From assembly GCF_017571465.1 (NCBI RefSeq), contig NZ_JAGETV010000002.1, forward strand, positions 124,001 through 188,000: a stretch of DNA of 64,000 nt. The letters are read 5' to 3'. The translations under genes were made by a program, and so were the position numbers. Below the pieces are notes generated by a model. It was not told the origin of the DNA, did no database searches, and worked only from the letters and a program-made list of their open reading frames with translations. Source of the stretch: Thiomicrorhabdus marina (GTDB lineage: Bacteria; Pseudomonadota; Gammaproteobacteria; Thiomicrospirales; Thiomicrospiraceae). Shown here piece after piece: positions 7,988 through 17,483 of this stretch (position 1 is the first letter of the stretch; each line of letters begins with the position of its first letter).

Positions 7988-10875
7988 TAAAATACACCCA
8001 CTGTTTTGAAACTAGCCAGTGCTAGACCGATTTGTCCGGCAATCGTCGCCACTTCTTTCCACAACTCGATTGTTTGCAGTTTTTCTACATCCATCGGTAC
8101 AACGATGACATCACCTTGCTCAATTTCTGAACTGGCCGAAGCATAGAAAAATCCGCTTTGTTGAAACGGAACTACTCTGCCGGATGCTTTGACGATATAA
8201 GCACGCTCCATGTCCGCTAAGTTGTTTGGACCACCCGCCATTTGAATATAGTCCGAGGCCATCATATTGTCGTCGAAGTTAAAGGTTTGAGAGGCAAAGA
8301 CCTCGCCAATTACCGCGACCGTTCTCGGCTCTGACGGAACAAGTACCTTATCTTGGTCTTTTAGATAAACCTTACTAAAAGCGACATTATAATCACTATC
8401 ACTATTGACCAAACTCAGACGACCGGTAGCCTTGGCTTGGTTCGCTTGCTGGATTATTTTCGACAACTGTTCGCTCGCTTCCGCTGAGATCGAAGACTTT
8501 TTCGAAACGTTGCTCTGAGCAAGAATAGATTCCAATTGATAACGCATCTTATCTAACTCTTCGCCCTGCTTTTCAAGCAAAGTTTGACGCTGTAGAACTG
8601 TTCCCGAAACAAATGCCTGCTTTGTAAAACCGCCGGCACGCTGAATAAGCTCAGCAAGGGTTTCCTGTTCTTTAAGCACATAAGTCCCCGGAAACTTAAC
8701 CTCGCCCTCTAAAGTAACCGTACTTTTCTCAGACCAGTCCGGTTTTCGTTTAACAACCAAGCTATCAAGTGATTGTAATTGCAGATTGCTAAGGGACTTC
8801 TCATCCAAAGCGATGATTTGATTTAACACTTTTAGCTTTTGATCTTTTTTGTCGATATTTCGGCTAACAATTTCACCGTCTAGCGTATAAGCTGATTCAG
8901 CAAAACCGCCTGCTAACTCAATCAAATCAAGCGCGCTCATCTGCTTAGTTAAAGGATACTCCCCCGGATATTTTACAAACCCCTCAACAGAAACAATCTG
9001 GGCAGGAGATTTAGCCGTCGACTGCTCATGCAAACGTTTCAGTAATTCTTCAACCTTTACATGCGGATTACCCGATTTAATACTGCTAGAGCCTGAATTT
9101 TCTACCGTGACATTTGCGTCCAAAATAATCAACTCATCCATCGGCTGGGCTTTAAGATTCAGTTCAGAATTTAGCCCGATTAACAAAGCGGATACTTTAC
9201 GGTTATAAGCATTTTCCCGTTTTAACAACGCTTTCTCCATCGAAGTTAAAGACGCGCCCCCTGCAACAGAAAGTAAATCCGCCACCGACATTCCTTGCAC
9301 ATAAGGATATTCGCCCGGATAATTGACACTACCGACAACCGAAATCACCTCCGCCAAACGATCTTGTTTAGCTTGATTTTTAAGTTCGGCAACCCAAGGC
9401 TTTAGCACATCAACACGATTATCATCAAAATTCAAAATCAATAATTCATCGCGAGCTTGCAAGGCGATATTCTGCCCACTTAGAGAGTCAGTAATAGCCT
9501 GCTTTAAATCGACCATCAAAATTTGAATATTACGTTCAAGACCGACTTCGCGTTTGATAAAGACATGCTCAAGATCGGTTCTCGCCAAAAATTCATCAGA
9601 CGCCTGACCCTTGAAAAGGTCGGCAATTCGTAAACCTTGACGCCATTGATACTCCCCAGGTCGACTAACGCTACCATTTACAAGAACAATATCTTTATAC
9701 TCATCAACTGAGGCCAAAACACGAACAGCGTCACCGTTCTTAATTGCCTGCTGCATCACTGCATTTGAGCGCAAATTGACATCTTTTACTTCGCGGTAAC
9801 CGTCGGTACGAATTCTTTCAAGTTTGGAATGTGAAGGACTGGCATCTTGAGTAAAGCCGCCTGCCAAAGCAACAACATCTGCCAAGGTTTTTTCGTATTT
9901 CAATTCATAAATTGCCGGGCGTTTCACTTCACCCGCTACAGTGATTGTCTTTTGCAAGGTCGGTACAAATAAAACATCACCATCCTGAAGGCTAACATCT
10001 TTCGACATATCCCCTTTCAATAAAAAATCATATAGATCCAGTGTCGAAATGACCTTACCTTGGCGCTTTAATTGAATATTTCGCAGAGAGCCAATCGTCT
10101 TGATTCCGCCGCTTGAAAGCAAGGCATTGGACATAGTCGATAGCCCGCTAACCACATAGGCACCCGGCTTAAAAACATCACCCAAAACAAACACACGAAT
10201 CGAACGCAAAGCGCCTGCAGTGACATTAACATCAACACCAATAACAGCCCGTGCAATTTGTGACTCAATTAACTGCGCGGCTTTATTAAAACGCATTCCG
10301 GCAACTTGTAACGGCCCGACTTTCGGTAACTGAATGCTGCCCTCGCGATCAATTTGCAATGTATAGAATTCGTTCTCGGCACCGTAGATTTGAACATTCA
10401 ATGAATCGCCCGGCCCAACAATATAATCAGCAGGAACCGGCGCGTTTGCCAATGGTGCGAAGGTTGACGGGGTACCGGCAAAGAGGTCATACCCAAAAGG
10501 CTTAATCTCATCCTCAATTGCGGTTGAAACCTGACGCTCTTCAAGATCGGCATTATCAATCGACTTCTGTGCCTCTTTAACTTGCAACGACTGATTCACA
10601 TCCGCATCGACATTTCTTTGTTCAATAACCGGTTCGGCAGTAACATCTTGCTGATTTAGCTCGACCACTTGCCCGCTATTTGACGGCACAACACCTGGCG
10701 CATATTGCTTAATCAACGATTCCTGCTGTGATTTTGGCAAAGATTGAAACATCTGTAACTGGGCGGCGCTCGGTTCAATTGCCACCGCATTATTCGAAAA
10801 TGCAGCAGACAATAACGACACACCTAAAAACACGTTTTTAGACATAATGCCAATCTTTAGCTTACCCAATTTCAT
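7987..10875 (-). CDS. Polysaccharide export protein with multiple SLBB domains (Wza-like, long form)
   Basis: Outer-membrane/periplasmic export channel component for capsule or exopolysaccharide. 962 residues, far longer than Wza (~380). Signal peptide (about 11-32), a polysaccharide export (PES) domain around 150-235 (VGPGDSLNVQIYG), then about seven SLBB units, each with a G-x-V-x-x-P-G-x-Y/F core and a hydrophobic ending such as LxxAGGF. Two starts are possible (residue 1, or Met11 immediately before the signal peptide). It overlaps the Wzz gene by 1 nt and follows wzi, giving a wzi-wza-wzz run. Long SLBB proteins of this type occur in EPS loci of marine gammaproteobacteria. Confidence 0.9.
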   Translation of the reverse strand: MKLGKLKIGIMSKNVFLGVSLLSAAFSNNAVAIEPSAAQLQMFQSLPKSQQESLIKQYAPGVVPSNSGQVVELNQQDVTAEPVIEQRNVDADVNQSLQVKEAQKSIDNADLEERQVSTAIEDEIKPFGYDLFAGTPSTFAPLANAPVPADYIVGPGDSLNVQIYGAENEFYTLQIDREGSIQLPKVGPLQVAGMRFNKAAQLIESQIARAVIGVDVNVTAGALRSIRVFVLGDVFKPGAYVVSGLSTMSNALLSSGGIKTIGSLRNIQLKRQGKVISTLDLYDFLLKGDMSKDVSLQDGDVLFVPTLQKTITVAGEVKRPAIYELKYEKTLADVVALAGGFTQDASPSHSKLERIRTDGYREVKDVNLRSNAVMQQAIKNGDAVRVLASVDEYKDIVLVNGSVSRPGEYQWRQGLRIADLFKGQASDEFLARTDLEHVFIKREVGLERNIQILMVDLKQAITDSLSGQNIALQARDELLILNFDDNRVDVLKPWVAELKNQAKQDRLAEVISVVGSVNYPGEYPYVQGMSVADLLSVAGGASLTSMEKALLKRENAYNRKVSALLIGLNSELNLKAQPMDELIILDANVTVENSGSSSIKSGNPHVKVEELLKRLHEQSTAKSPAQIVSVEGFVKYPGEYPLTKQMSALDLIELAGGFAESAYTLDGEIVSRNIDKKDQKLKVLNQIIALDEKSLSNLQLQSLDSLVVKRKPDWSEKSTVTLEGEVKFPGTYVLKEQETLAELIQRAGGFTKQAFVSGTVLQRQTLLEKQGEELDKMRYQLESILAQSNVSKKSSISAEASEQLSKIIQQANQAKATGRLSLVNSDSDYNVAFSKVYLKDQDKVLVPSEPRTVAVIGEVFASQTFNFDDNMMASDYIQMAGGPNNLADMERAYIVKASGRVVPFQQSGFFYASASSEIEQGDVIVVPMDVEKLQTIELWKEVATIAGQIGLALASFKTVGVF

Positions 10876-10945
10876 ATTTATTCATTCCAATCTAAATTAC
10901 GATTAATTAATTTGCCGAGCCAGTTTAACAACCTTTTACAGGTTT

Positions 10946-12364
10946 CTAGTAAAGATAACTCAGGCTCAATTTAATACCCGAATTATGGCTCATTTCACCC
11001 AGTTCTCGGTTAAAGTTTTGATAAAAAACCCGCGGCTCTATTTTGAGATTTTTATCCCAGTAAAACTCGCCGGAAAAAGTTGCACCTAAAAAATCAATAT
11101 CACCTGATAAATCCTCTCCCGCAAAGAGAGGATTAAACCGTGCGAATGTCGACTCGATATCCGACCATTTTGCATATTTAATGGCCGATTTTAACGTCCA
11201 ACCCGCATTTGCCGACCAAATCCCGCCTAACGTCAGGCTGCGACCACCCAAGCCAATATTGCTCGCAAAGCTTTGTTGATGCTGATTTATCGCAAGTACA
11301 GTACCCGCCTCTTGCTCAGCATTGGCAGTATAACGGTCTGAGGTTGTATCGACCACTTCCAAGAACCAATGAAAACGACCATTTTCTGCCGACACGTATG
11401 GCAAGGCGTCAATGCCAACCAATAAACTCCAATCCCCACTTGCAACGCCACTTAATGCTTTCACCGCTTGGGCATACACGGCCACCGGTTCATCAAACGG
11501 CAAACCGTAACGAAAATCGATGCCAACTCGATTCTGTTGCAAAGGTTCAATATTGGGCAAATTTTGTTCATCAAATGACATACCGCCAAAAGCCATCTGT
11601 AAACGGTTAAAAGGCTGAATTTCGATACGTGCCGCATATAAGTTCACGTTTAGATCATCGCCATCTATTACAGAAGAACTCTCTAATTTACCGGCAAACG
11701 CCTGAACATTAATTGGACCAAATTCCTCTAGGAAATCGAAAGCATGTCTGGTCGAATTAACCGTTTGGATATGCACACCAAAAATAGGTCGGGACTGAGT
11801 TGACCATAACAAACTGGTATCATTAGCTGGGCCCCACCAACGGTTTTGCGAACCCACACTAATCGCTGCATTGCCGATATTCGTTGCAATATAGCTATTG
11901 TCCAGCCGCGTTTCCGATTCGGTTCTTGAAAGCGAGATTTGAAAAGCGACCGACTTATATAATTGTCGTGTTTCCACACCAATTACCGAACCTTTCGAGT
12001 ACAGCTCCCGTTGGCTAAAGTCAGAGAATGCTTCATTCTCACTAAGTACAGTCCCTTTTAAAACCTTATCAGTTCTTAAATCTGTCTGACTATAACGTAG
12101 CTTGGATACACGATTTTTTAGCCGGTAAAACGCCTGTTTTTCTAATTTGGAAAGACGTTTAATCGAAGATACTTCTGCAAGTGCTCGGTCAAGATCTGGA
12201 GCATAAACAGGCCAAGAACTGCTCGCGATTGATAAAACACCTCGCTGAGTCAATAGCTCTATATCTGATTTCAAACGATAATCGGATGGCGAAAACCAAA
12301 CGCTGGCTAAAACCGTCGAAGGAAGTAAAAAGAGAAATGAAAAAATTCTAAAAAAAGCCAACAC
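10946..12364 (-). CDS. wzi: Capsule assembly Wzi-family outer-membrane protein
   Basis: Beta-barrel lectin-like protein that attaches capsular polysaccharide to the outer surface. 472 residues with a signal peptide ending at Val-Leu-Ala-Ser (about 20), the characteristic SPSDYRLKSDIELL segment and RG-V-L start of the mature Wzi fold, a central R-W-W-G-P motif, and aromatic-ended amphipathic strands to the C-terminal Tyr. The start codon appears to be GTG. It is the first gene of the wzi-wza-wzz group, with a 70-bp gap before the SLBB gene. Confidence 0.88.
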   Translation of the reverse strand: MLAFFRIFSFLFLLPSTVLASVWFSPSDYRLKSDIELLTQRGVLSIASSSWPVYAPDLDRALAEVSSIKRLSKLEKQAFYRLKNRVSKLRYSQTDLRTDKVLKGTVLSENEAFSDFSQRELYSKGSVIGVETRQLYKSVAFQISLSRTESETRLDNSYIATNIGNAAISVGSQNRWWGPANDTSLLWSTQSRPIFGVHIQTVNSTRHAFDFLEEFGPINVQAFAGKLESSSVIDGDDLNVNLYAARIEIQPFNRLQMAFGGMSFDEQNLPNIEPLQQNRVGIDFRYGLPFDEPVAVYAQAVKALSGVASGDWSLLVGIDALPYVSAENGRFHWFLEVVDTTSDRYTANAEQEAGTVLAINQHQQSFASNIGLGGRSLTLGGIWSANAGWTLKSAIKYAKWSDIESTFARFNPLFAGEDLSGDIDFLGATFSGEFYWDKNLKIEPRVFYQNFNRELGEMSHNSGIKLSLSYLY

Positions 12365-13063
12365 TTGCTATCTATTCTTATTTCTAAAAAGGTAACTCAT
12401 AAAAATGACTCTGCATCTAAACCTTGTCATCACGACCAATCCACTTTAACTAAACAAGGTAAAGCCAAAACGACTTAACTAAACTTCTGGATTGCCACGC
12501 CACTCCGTTCTTGGCAATGACAGCCCAGAACACTCTGCATCTAAACCCTGTCATCGCGTGCGGAGCGCGGCGATCCATTTCAAAACAAAACAACCAACTC
12601 TAAATTACTAGACAATTACAAGATTCCCGCCTGCGCGGGAATGACGTAAAAGGGTTTTTATCAAATCATCCAGACCCTAGATTGCCGCGTCACTCCGCTC
12701 CTCGCAATGACAACCCAAAACACTCTGAATCTAAACCTTGTCATCGCGAGCGAAGCGCGGCGATCCACTTCAAAACAACCAACTCTAAATTACTAGACAA
12801 TTACAAGATTCCCGCCTACGCGGGAATGACGTAAATGGGTTTTTATCAAATCATCCAAACCCTAGATTGCCGCGTCACTCTGTTCCTCGCAACGACCTGT
12901 ACATATATCATCATCGCTAGCGGAGCGCGGCGATCCACTTCAAAACAACCAACTCTAAATTACTAGACAATTACAAGATTCCCGCCTACGCGGGAATAAC
13001 GTAAAAGGATTTTTATCAAATCACCCAAACCCTAGATTGCCGCGGTGCAAAACGAAAAACCGC
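12365..13063. repeat. Tandem array of about 170-185 bp composite repeat units
   Basis: No gene. Roughly three units in tandem; each combines R2 (CCGCGTCACTCCGCTCCTCG type), inverted R2 (GCGAGCGAAGCGCGGCGATC type), a shared AT-rich linker and the R1 hairpin (ATTCCCGCCTACGCGGGAAT type). R1 starts near 12621, 12806 and 12976, i.e. periods of 185 and 170 bp. A truncated R2 ends the array at about 13045. Units are nearly identical, which indicates recent amplification. Confidence 0.9.
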
Positions 13064-13339
13064 TCAATAAACTTCATCATGAGAGCCAATATCAATGGGA
13101 ATAATATGATTATCTTGGATCACAAAATCAATCACAACTCGATACTTCATATTAATTGAAACGCTATAGTATTCTTTTAATGAACCTTGTAGCTTGTGCA
13201 AACGCAGAGATGGGTGAAAAGGGTCGATTTCAAGTAATTCAATCGTTTTGCCGTAACGAGGTAAAACTTCAGGATGCTTCTTAATGAACTTTTTTAGCTT
13301 TTTAAAATATTCGTCAGTACGAATAATTTTATAGTTCAT
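13064..13339 (-). CDS. RelE/ParE-superfamily toxin (YafQ/HigB-like)
   Basis: Probable ribosome-dependent mRNA interferase of a type II toxin-antitoxin pair. 91 residues with the compact RelE fold pattern: basic N-terminal helix (KKLKKFIKKHPEVL), the L-x-x-D-P-F-H-P-S-L-R-x-H-K-L-x-G loop, and Y-R-V-V-I-D-F strand. The L-H-K-L-x-G and S-I-N-M-K-Y-R segments are typical of the RelE/YafQ group. It overlaps the antitoxin gene by 11 nt, with the antitoxin first. Exact subfamily is not certain. Confidence 0.82.
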   Translation of the reverse strand: MNYKIIRTDEYFKKLKKFIKKHPEVLPRYGKTIELLEIDPFHPSLRLHKLQGSLKEYYSVSINMKYRVVIDFVIQDNHIIPIDIGSHDEVY

Positions 13340-13583
13340 TAACTAACTCTTTTAAGTGCTCATCAGAAGCCTGAATCTTAAAACGTCCCTCTTGAATATC
13401 TTTCATAGCCAGTAAATACGCCAAATCCAGCTCCTGCTGTCTAAAAGCCTCATAACGCTCAATATCCAAAACAACATACTTATTTTTTCCACGGACATTA
13501 ATAATCAACTCATCGGCTTTCTCTAACATTCTGCCTAAAAAAGACACCCCTTTGGTTTTTACATCATTTGCAGACACAATCAT
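13329..13583 (-). CDS. Phd/YefM-like antitoxin
   Basis: Partner of the downstream RelE-type toxin. 84 residues: N-terminal Phd-like DNA-binding part (VSANDVKTKGVSFLGRML, then E-x-I-I-x-V-R-G-K-N-K-Y-V-V-L), and an acidic helical C-terminus that would wrap the toxin. The ATG is preceded by GGGAG, and a perfect TATAAT lies about 30 bp upstream. Such antitoxins normally autoregulate, usually strengthened by the toxin. Confidence 0.82.
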   Translation of the reverse strand: MIVSANDVKTKGVSFLGRMLEKADELIINVRGKNKYVVLDIERYEAFRQQELDLAYLLAMKDIQEGRFKIQASDEHLKELVNEL

Positions 13584-13613
13584 AACAACACTCCCAATCG
13601 TACTCTTAAGCGC

Positions 13614-13619
13614 ATTATA
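13614..13619 (-). promoter_or_regulatory. -10 element of the toxin-antitoxin operon
   Basis: Perfect TATAAT on the minus strand, about 30 bp before the antitoxin ATG; the -35 region (TTGTTT-like) is weak. Confidence 0.55.
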
Positions 13620-13646
13620 GCAAAATCAAAACCAAAACAACTCTCT

Positions 13647-13740
13647 AGATTGCCACGTCACTTCGTTCCTCGCAATGACAAACTCAAAATCTCTCGCCAA
13701 ACCCACTTCCGTCATCACGAGCGAAGCGTGGCGATCCACT
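13647..13740. repeat. R2 dispersed repeat pair between fic and the TA operon
   Basis: Two R2 copies in facing orientation (ATTGCCACGTCACTTCG... and ...GCGAAGCGTGGCGATCCA), the same families as in the 12.4-13.0 kb array but slightly diverged. Confidence 0.8.
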
Positions 13741-13774
13741 TTAACCGACTATGACTAAATCCAAATCTAAATAA

Positions 13775-15238
13775 TCAAAGCTCTTCACAAACTTTTTCAA
13801 TAAATTCAAAAACCTGCTCGGACATTTTCCCCTGAAACTTTTTTCTGCGCCTGATAGAGACCTTTCCATTATTCTGCAAGGTCGTTAATACCAAGGTCGT
13901 TAATTCATTGCCTCGAACATCAAACGCCTCATCTACAGCTCGGTAAACCCGATCAAACTTTTCTAAAAACACCGTTTCCTCACGCAAATCCTTTTCGAAG
14001 GATTCTTGGGTCATTTTCAGTCCAAACTCCACACAAGGCGTTGCATCCCAATAACGATACAACGATTCCTCGCCTTTAAAGGCAAACAGATACTCCTCAT
14101 CATGAAGCCAACTCACATTCCAATACTGACGCATAGGAACGGAAAAGCTCTGCAAAGCTTTAAGATACTCCGCTTCATTGCGCTTCATTGCAATTGAAAC
14201 AGGTAACAACATACCGTCAGGTAGCTGACCTGACTGGCAAAGAGCATAATGAAATAAAAATCGAGATAATCGACCGTTACCATCCATAAACGGGTGAATA
14301 AACACAAACCCAAACGATGCAATGCAAGCCGATATAATCGGATCAATCACCTTTGGAAGTTCATTAGCAAAAGCCAGCACTGATGACATCAACTCATCAA
14401 CCATCGAAGGTGGTGGTGGAATATAAGTAATGCCGGCCACTCCTCGCAAAGGGCCTCTTAACCAATTTTGTTGATGGCGATAGCTCCCAGCCTGATCAAA
14501 AGGATTCGAAACCGCCACATTTTGTAACTCGACCAAATACCCTTCATCCATTTTCCTTGGATGGTGAGCTTGCTTTAGAAGAGCCATAAACGCTTCTGTC
14601 TTGTCGTAAGCCGGCGTTTCCTTCTCAATCGCATAAGAACTCTCCGTTTCATGAAGATATGCCCACGAGAGAGCTCGTTCAACTGATATTTTGTCCAATT
14701 CCGCGATAAAAGAGTATGCCTTATCAAGAATAGACTCTTCGAGCAAAGCTGTAATCAATGAAGTACGCTCGACAACGACACAATAATCGATTGTCCCAAG
14801 CCCGTTAAAACGCACTTTCCAACGCGAATTTCTCGGTCCCGGAGCCGTGATATATTTTTTTTCATCAAACAGCCCAACCGTTGGCCCGGAAACCATAGAA
14901 ACGTCATCTAAAAAACATTGATTAAACGACTCCCAGAGAAATCCAAGCAGGCGAACATAACGACTCGAAGGAGAAGACTCGACAAAACGACAAAGATCCG
15001 CTTCATTAACATACTTAACCGCCTGAGACAGAACTTGCAGATTTACGCCTTCATGCTTTATTGCAAAAAGAATATGCGAAATAACACTGTCATCACCGGG
15101 CGCAACGGAAGAGGGAATAAAAATCGATTCTTGTGTCACCGTAACCCGAGAGACACCACCAACAACTGCCGGTCGAGCGATCGGAAAAACCTGTAAGCCC
15201 AGCTCCTTACACAGCCATTGATACCCTATAGATGTCAT
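13775..15238 (-). CDS. Fic-domain protein (probable AMP-transferase)
   Basis: Fic enzymes usually transfer AMP or another nucleoside phosphate to hydroxyl side chains of target proteins. 487 residues; the catalytic loop HPFMDGNGRLSR is complete (about residues 315-327, catalytic His present). Upstream, ESSYAIEKE (about 200) resembles the class II inhibitory motif [ST]xxxE[GN], with Lys in the last position. The P-P-P-P-S flap-like segment precedes the active site and the basic C-terminus may be a winged helix. It is a single gene between a TA pair and WbpM-type dehydratase; the target is unknown. Its upstream region carries phased repeats suggesting tight control. Confidence 0.88.
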   Translation of the reverse strand: MTSIGYQWLCKELGLQVFPIARPAVVGGVSRVTVTQESIFIPSSVAPGDDSVISHILFAIKHEGVNLQVLSQAVKYVNEADLCRFVESSPSSRYVRLLGFLWESFNQCFLDDVSMVSGPTVGLFDEKKYITAPGPRNSRWKVRFNGLGTIDYCVVVERTSLITALLEESILDKAYSFIAELDKISVERALSWAYLHETESSYAIEKETPAYDKTEAFMALLKQAHHPRKMDEGYLVELQNVAVSNPFDQAGSYRHQQNWLRGPLRGVAGITYIPPPPSMVDELMSSVLAFANELPKVIDPIISACIASFGFVFIHPFMDGNGRLSRFLFHYALCQSGQLPDGMLLPVSIAMKRNEAEYLKALQSFSVPMRQYWNVSWLHDEEYLFAFKGEESLYRYWDATPCVEFGLKMTQESFEKDLREETVFLEKFDRVYRAVDEAFDVRGNELTTLVLTTLQNNGKVSIRRRKKFQGKMSEQVFEFIEKVCEEL

Positions 15239-15240
15239 TT

Positions 15241-15305
15241 TTTATTAAACCAATAAAGTTTTTATTAAAAATAACTATTATGCTCATTTTTTTATTAAAA
15301 ATAAA
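15241..15305 (-). promoter_or_regulatory. Fic promoter region with three phased TTTATTAAA repeats
   Basis: TTTATTAAA occurs at 15241-15249, 15261-15269 and 15291-15299, i.e. spaced 20 and 30 bp, on the same helix face. A CATAAT hexamer (minus strand, 15282-15277) with a weak TTTATT 17 bp upstream could be the promoter, so the repeats bracket it. They look like an operator, perhaps for autoregulation. Confidence 0.5.
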
Positions 15306-15349
15306 TAACCGTTAAATCAACTTCAATGATTGCATTAAAAACTCATCAC

Positions 15350-15545
15350 CCAAAGCCTGTCATTGCGAACGCAGTGAAGCAATCCAGTCAAACCAACAAT
15401 GACAAGCCTAAAGCCCGTCAGGCCGTGTCGATCTATTTCAAACCTACCCAACCCTAAATTGCCACGTCACTCCGTTCCTCGCAATGATAACCCAGAACAC
15501 TCTGCATCTAAACCCCGTCATCGCGAGCGAAGCGCGGCGATCCAC
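15350..15545. repeat. Cluster of dispersed repeats upstream of fic
   Basis: The fic-pglF gap (15239-15560) has no gene. It contains a CATTGCGAACGCAGTGAAGC repeat (from 15361) and two facing R2 copies (about 15458-15487 and 15517-15544). The first belongs to the same family as the in-frame insert in the UDP-glucuronate epimerase gene at 38962-38988. Confidence 0.8.
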
Positions 15546-15560
15546 AAAACCAACAGGAAA

Positions 15561-17483
15561 TCATCTAGCACTTTCTAATAACTTAGGACTTAAACTTTCA
15601 GAGGCGTAAAAATAGTCAACGATATCCGCTGAATGATTAAAGCCATCCACAATATCATTAACGAGCTTTTGCAGCAGCTCAAAGTCGGAACTTTCAATGG
15701 CATTCTTCATCTGCGCAAAAGCAGCGTTCAACGCATCCAATGGAATCAAATACTCATGCGCCTTCATTATTTTAGGATGCTCTGTACCATCGACATTATC
15801 GCCAATCAGTAACTCTTCGTAGAGCTTTTCTCCCGGACGCAATCCTGAAAATTGGATTTCAATATCACCCTCACCATTTTCATCAATCACATCAAGTCCA
15901 GACAAATGAATCATGCGCTTAGCCAAATCAACAATTTTTACCGGCTCACCCATATCTAGCACGAAGACATCGCCACCAACACCCATTGATCCAGCCTGAA
16001 TAACCAATGACGCAGCCTCTGGAATCGTCATAAAATATCGATTGATTTCCGGGTGAGTCACCGTAATCGGCCCGCCCTTTTTAATTTGCTGTTTAAAAAG
16101 CGGAATCACCGAACCGGAAGAACCCAAAACATTACCAAAACGAACCATTACAAAGCGGGTATTTGAAAACTTCTGCTGCAGAGCTTGTAACGCCAACTCA
16201 GCCATACGCTTACTCGCCCCCATAAAATTGGTTGGGCGAACCGCCTTATCGGTAGAGATTAGAACAAAGTTCTTAACACCTTGCTCGGCGGCAGTTTGCG
16301 CAATGGTTAGGGTACCAAACGTATTATTGCGAATTCCTTCCGCGATATTATGTTCAACCAAAGGTACATGCTTATACGCAGCGGCATGATAAATCGTTAC
16401 AACCTGATATTTTCGAATGATTTTTTCTAGCTTATCCCGATCCTGTACAGATCCCAAAATAGAGACTATTTTTACGCCGGACGCCTGCAATTCTTTATCG
16501 ATTTGATAAAGGGCGTACTCGCTAAGTTCATACAAAATAATCAACGCTGGCTGCAATTTGACAACCTGCCGACATAACTCCGAACCAATCGAGCCACCTG
16601 CACCGGAAATAAAAACTACTTGATCTTTAACACACTGTTCCAAAAGTTCCTGTTTTGGAGGCACTGCCTCTCGGCCTAGCAAATCCTCAACACCCACCTC
16701 ACGAACATCAGAAAATTGTATCTGACCATCCACGATTTGATCTATTGGCGGAAGGATCGATACCTTAACACGCAAAGTTTCAAGCCAACGTAAGATAGTT
16801 TTTTTCTTAGCTAAAGATAAGGATGGGATAGCTAAGTAAACATCCGTAACGGCCTGCTCTTCAAGAAGAGCTTCCAAATCATCCGGCTTAAAAACCCTTA
16901 CTGCGTGAATCACATAATTTTGCAGTTGAGGACTGTCATCAATGAAGCCGACGACCTTCACAAAAGGCATCTTTACAACCGCATTCAATAACTGCTGACC
17001 GGCACTCCCAGCCCCATAAATCACAATACGTTTTTTGATTTTACCGTGCGCACGGATCGTCCCTTCATTCAAAATAGAACGCGCGACCAGGCGGCTACCA
17101 GTCACCACGAGTAAAGCTAAAAGCCAAGCGATGATCATAGCTGAACGAGGAAAATCCAAATGGAACATAAAATGAATCGCGGCCCATAAAATAAAGGCGA
17201 TGGAAACTGCTACAAAAACCGTATACGCAAACCAAACACCAATGTAACGTACTACGGCTCGATACAATCCCATGCGGATAAAAACGGGAATAGCCACTAA
17301 CGGCAAGATAATAATAGCGAACCAATAATCTAACGACGGCCAATGCAACTCACCAAATCGCAAGGCCAGTGCCAGATAGGCAACAACAACCATTAATAAG
17401 GTATCAACCGCAACCGAAATTAAACGTTTTTGCCACCGGGGTATAGTCAAAAATGGCGTGAACAGAGAGGTTAATTTAGCCAT
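15561..17483 (-). CDS. pglF: Membrane-bound UDP-GlcNAc 4,6-dehydratase (PglF/WbpM/CapD type)
   Basis: Converts UDP-GlcNAc to the 4-keto-6-deoxy sugar, first step towards UDP-diNAcBac. 640 residues: four N-terminal membrane helices (about 15-125), a first Rossmann domain (GAGSAGQQ near 150), and the catalytic SDR domain with GAGGSIGSE (near 294), DKAVRPTNFMGASKR (near 414). Met replaces the usual SDR tyrosine (MxxxK), which is typical of long WbpM-type dehydratases. The start overlaps the aminotransferase stop by 8 nt. With the nearby aminotransferase, acetyltransferase and PglC homologue it forms a bacillosamine-type set; WbpM-type use for another 6-deoxy sugar cannot be excluded. Confidence 0.85.
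   Translation of the reverse strand: MAKLTSLFTPFLTIPRWQKRLISVAVDTLLMVVVAYLALALRFGELHWPSLDYWFAIIILPLVAIPVFIRMGLYRAVVRYIGVWFAYTVFVAVSIAFILWAAIHFMFHLDFPRSAMIIAWLLALLVVTGSRLVARSILNEGTIRAHGKIKKRIVIYGAGSAGQQLLNAVVKMPFVKVVGFIDDSPQLQNYVIHAVRVFKPDDLEALLEEQAVTDVYLAIPSLSLAKKKTILRWLETLRVKVSILPPIDQIVDGQIQFSDVREVGVEDLLGREAVPPKQELLEQCVKDQVVFISGAGGSIGSELCRQVVKLQPALIILYELSEYALYQIDKELQASGVKIVSILGSVQDRDKLEKIIRKYQVVTIYHAAAYKHVPLVEHNIAEGIRNNTFGTLTIAQTAAEQGVKNFVLISTDKAVRPTNFMGASKRMAELALQALQQKFSNTRFVMVRFGNVLGSSGSVIPLFKQQIKKGGPITVTHPEINRYFMTIPEAASLVIQAGSMGVGGDVFVLDMGEPVKIVDLAKRMIHLSGLDVIDENGEGDIEIQFSGLRPGEKLYEELLIGDNVDGTEHPKIMKAHEYLIPLDALNAAFAQMKNAIESSDFELLQKLVNDIVDGFNHSADIVDYFYASESLSPKLLESAR

Noticed and set aside
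12480-13045. Repeat array considered as CRISPR or an integron attC array
   Set aside because: Units repeat as whole 170-185 bp blocks with no unique spacers or gene cassettes, and there is no integrase.
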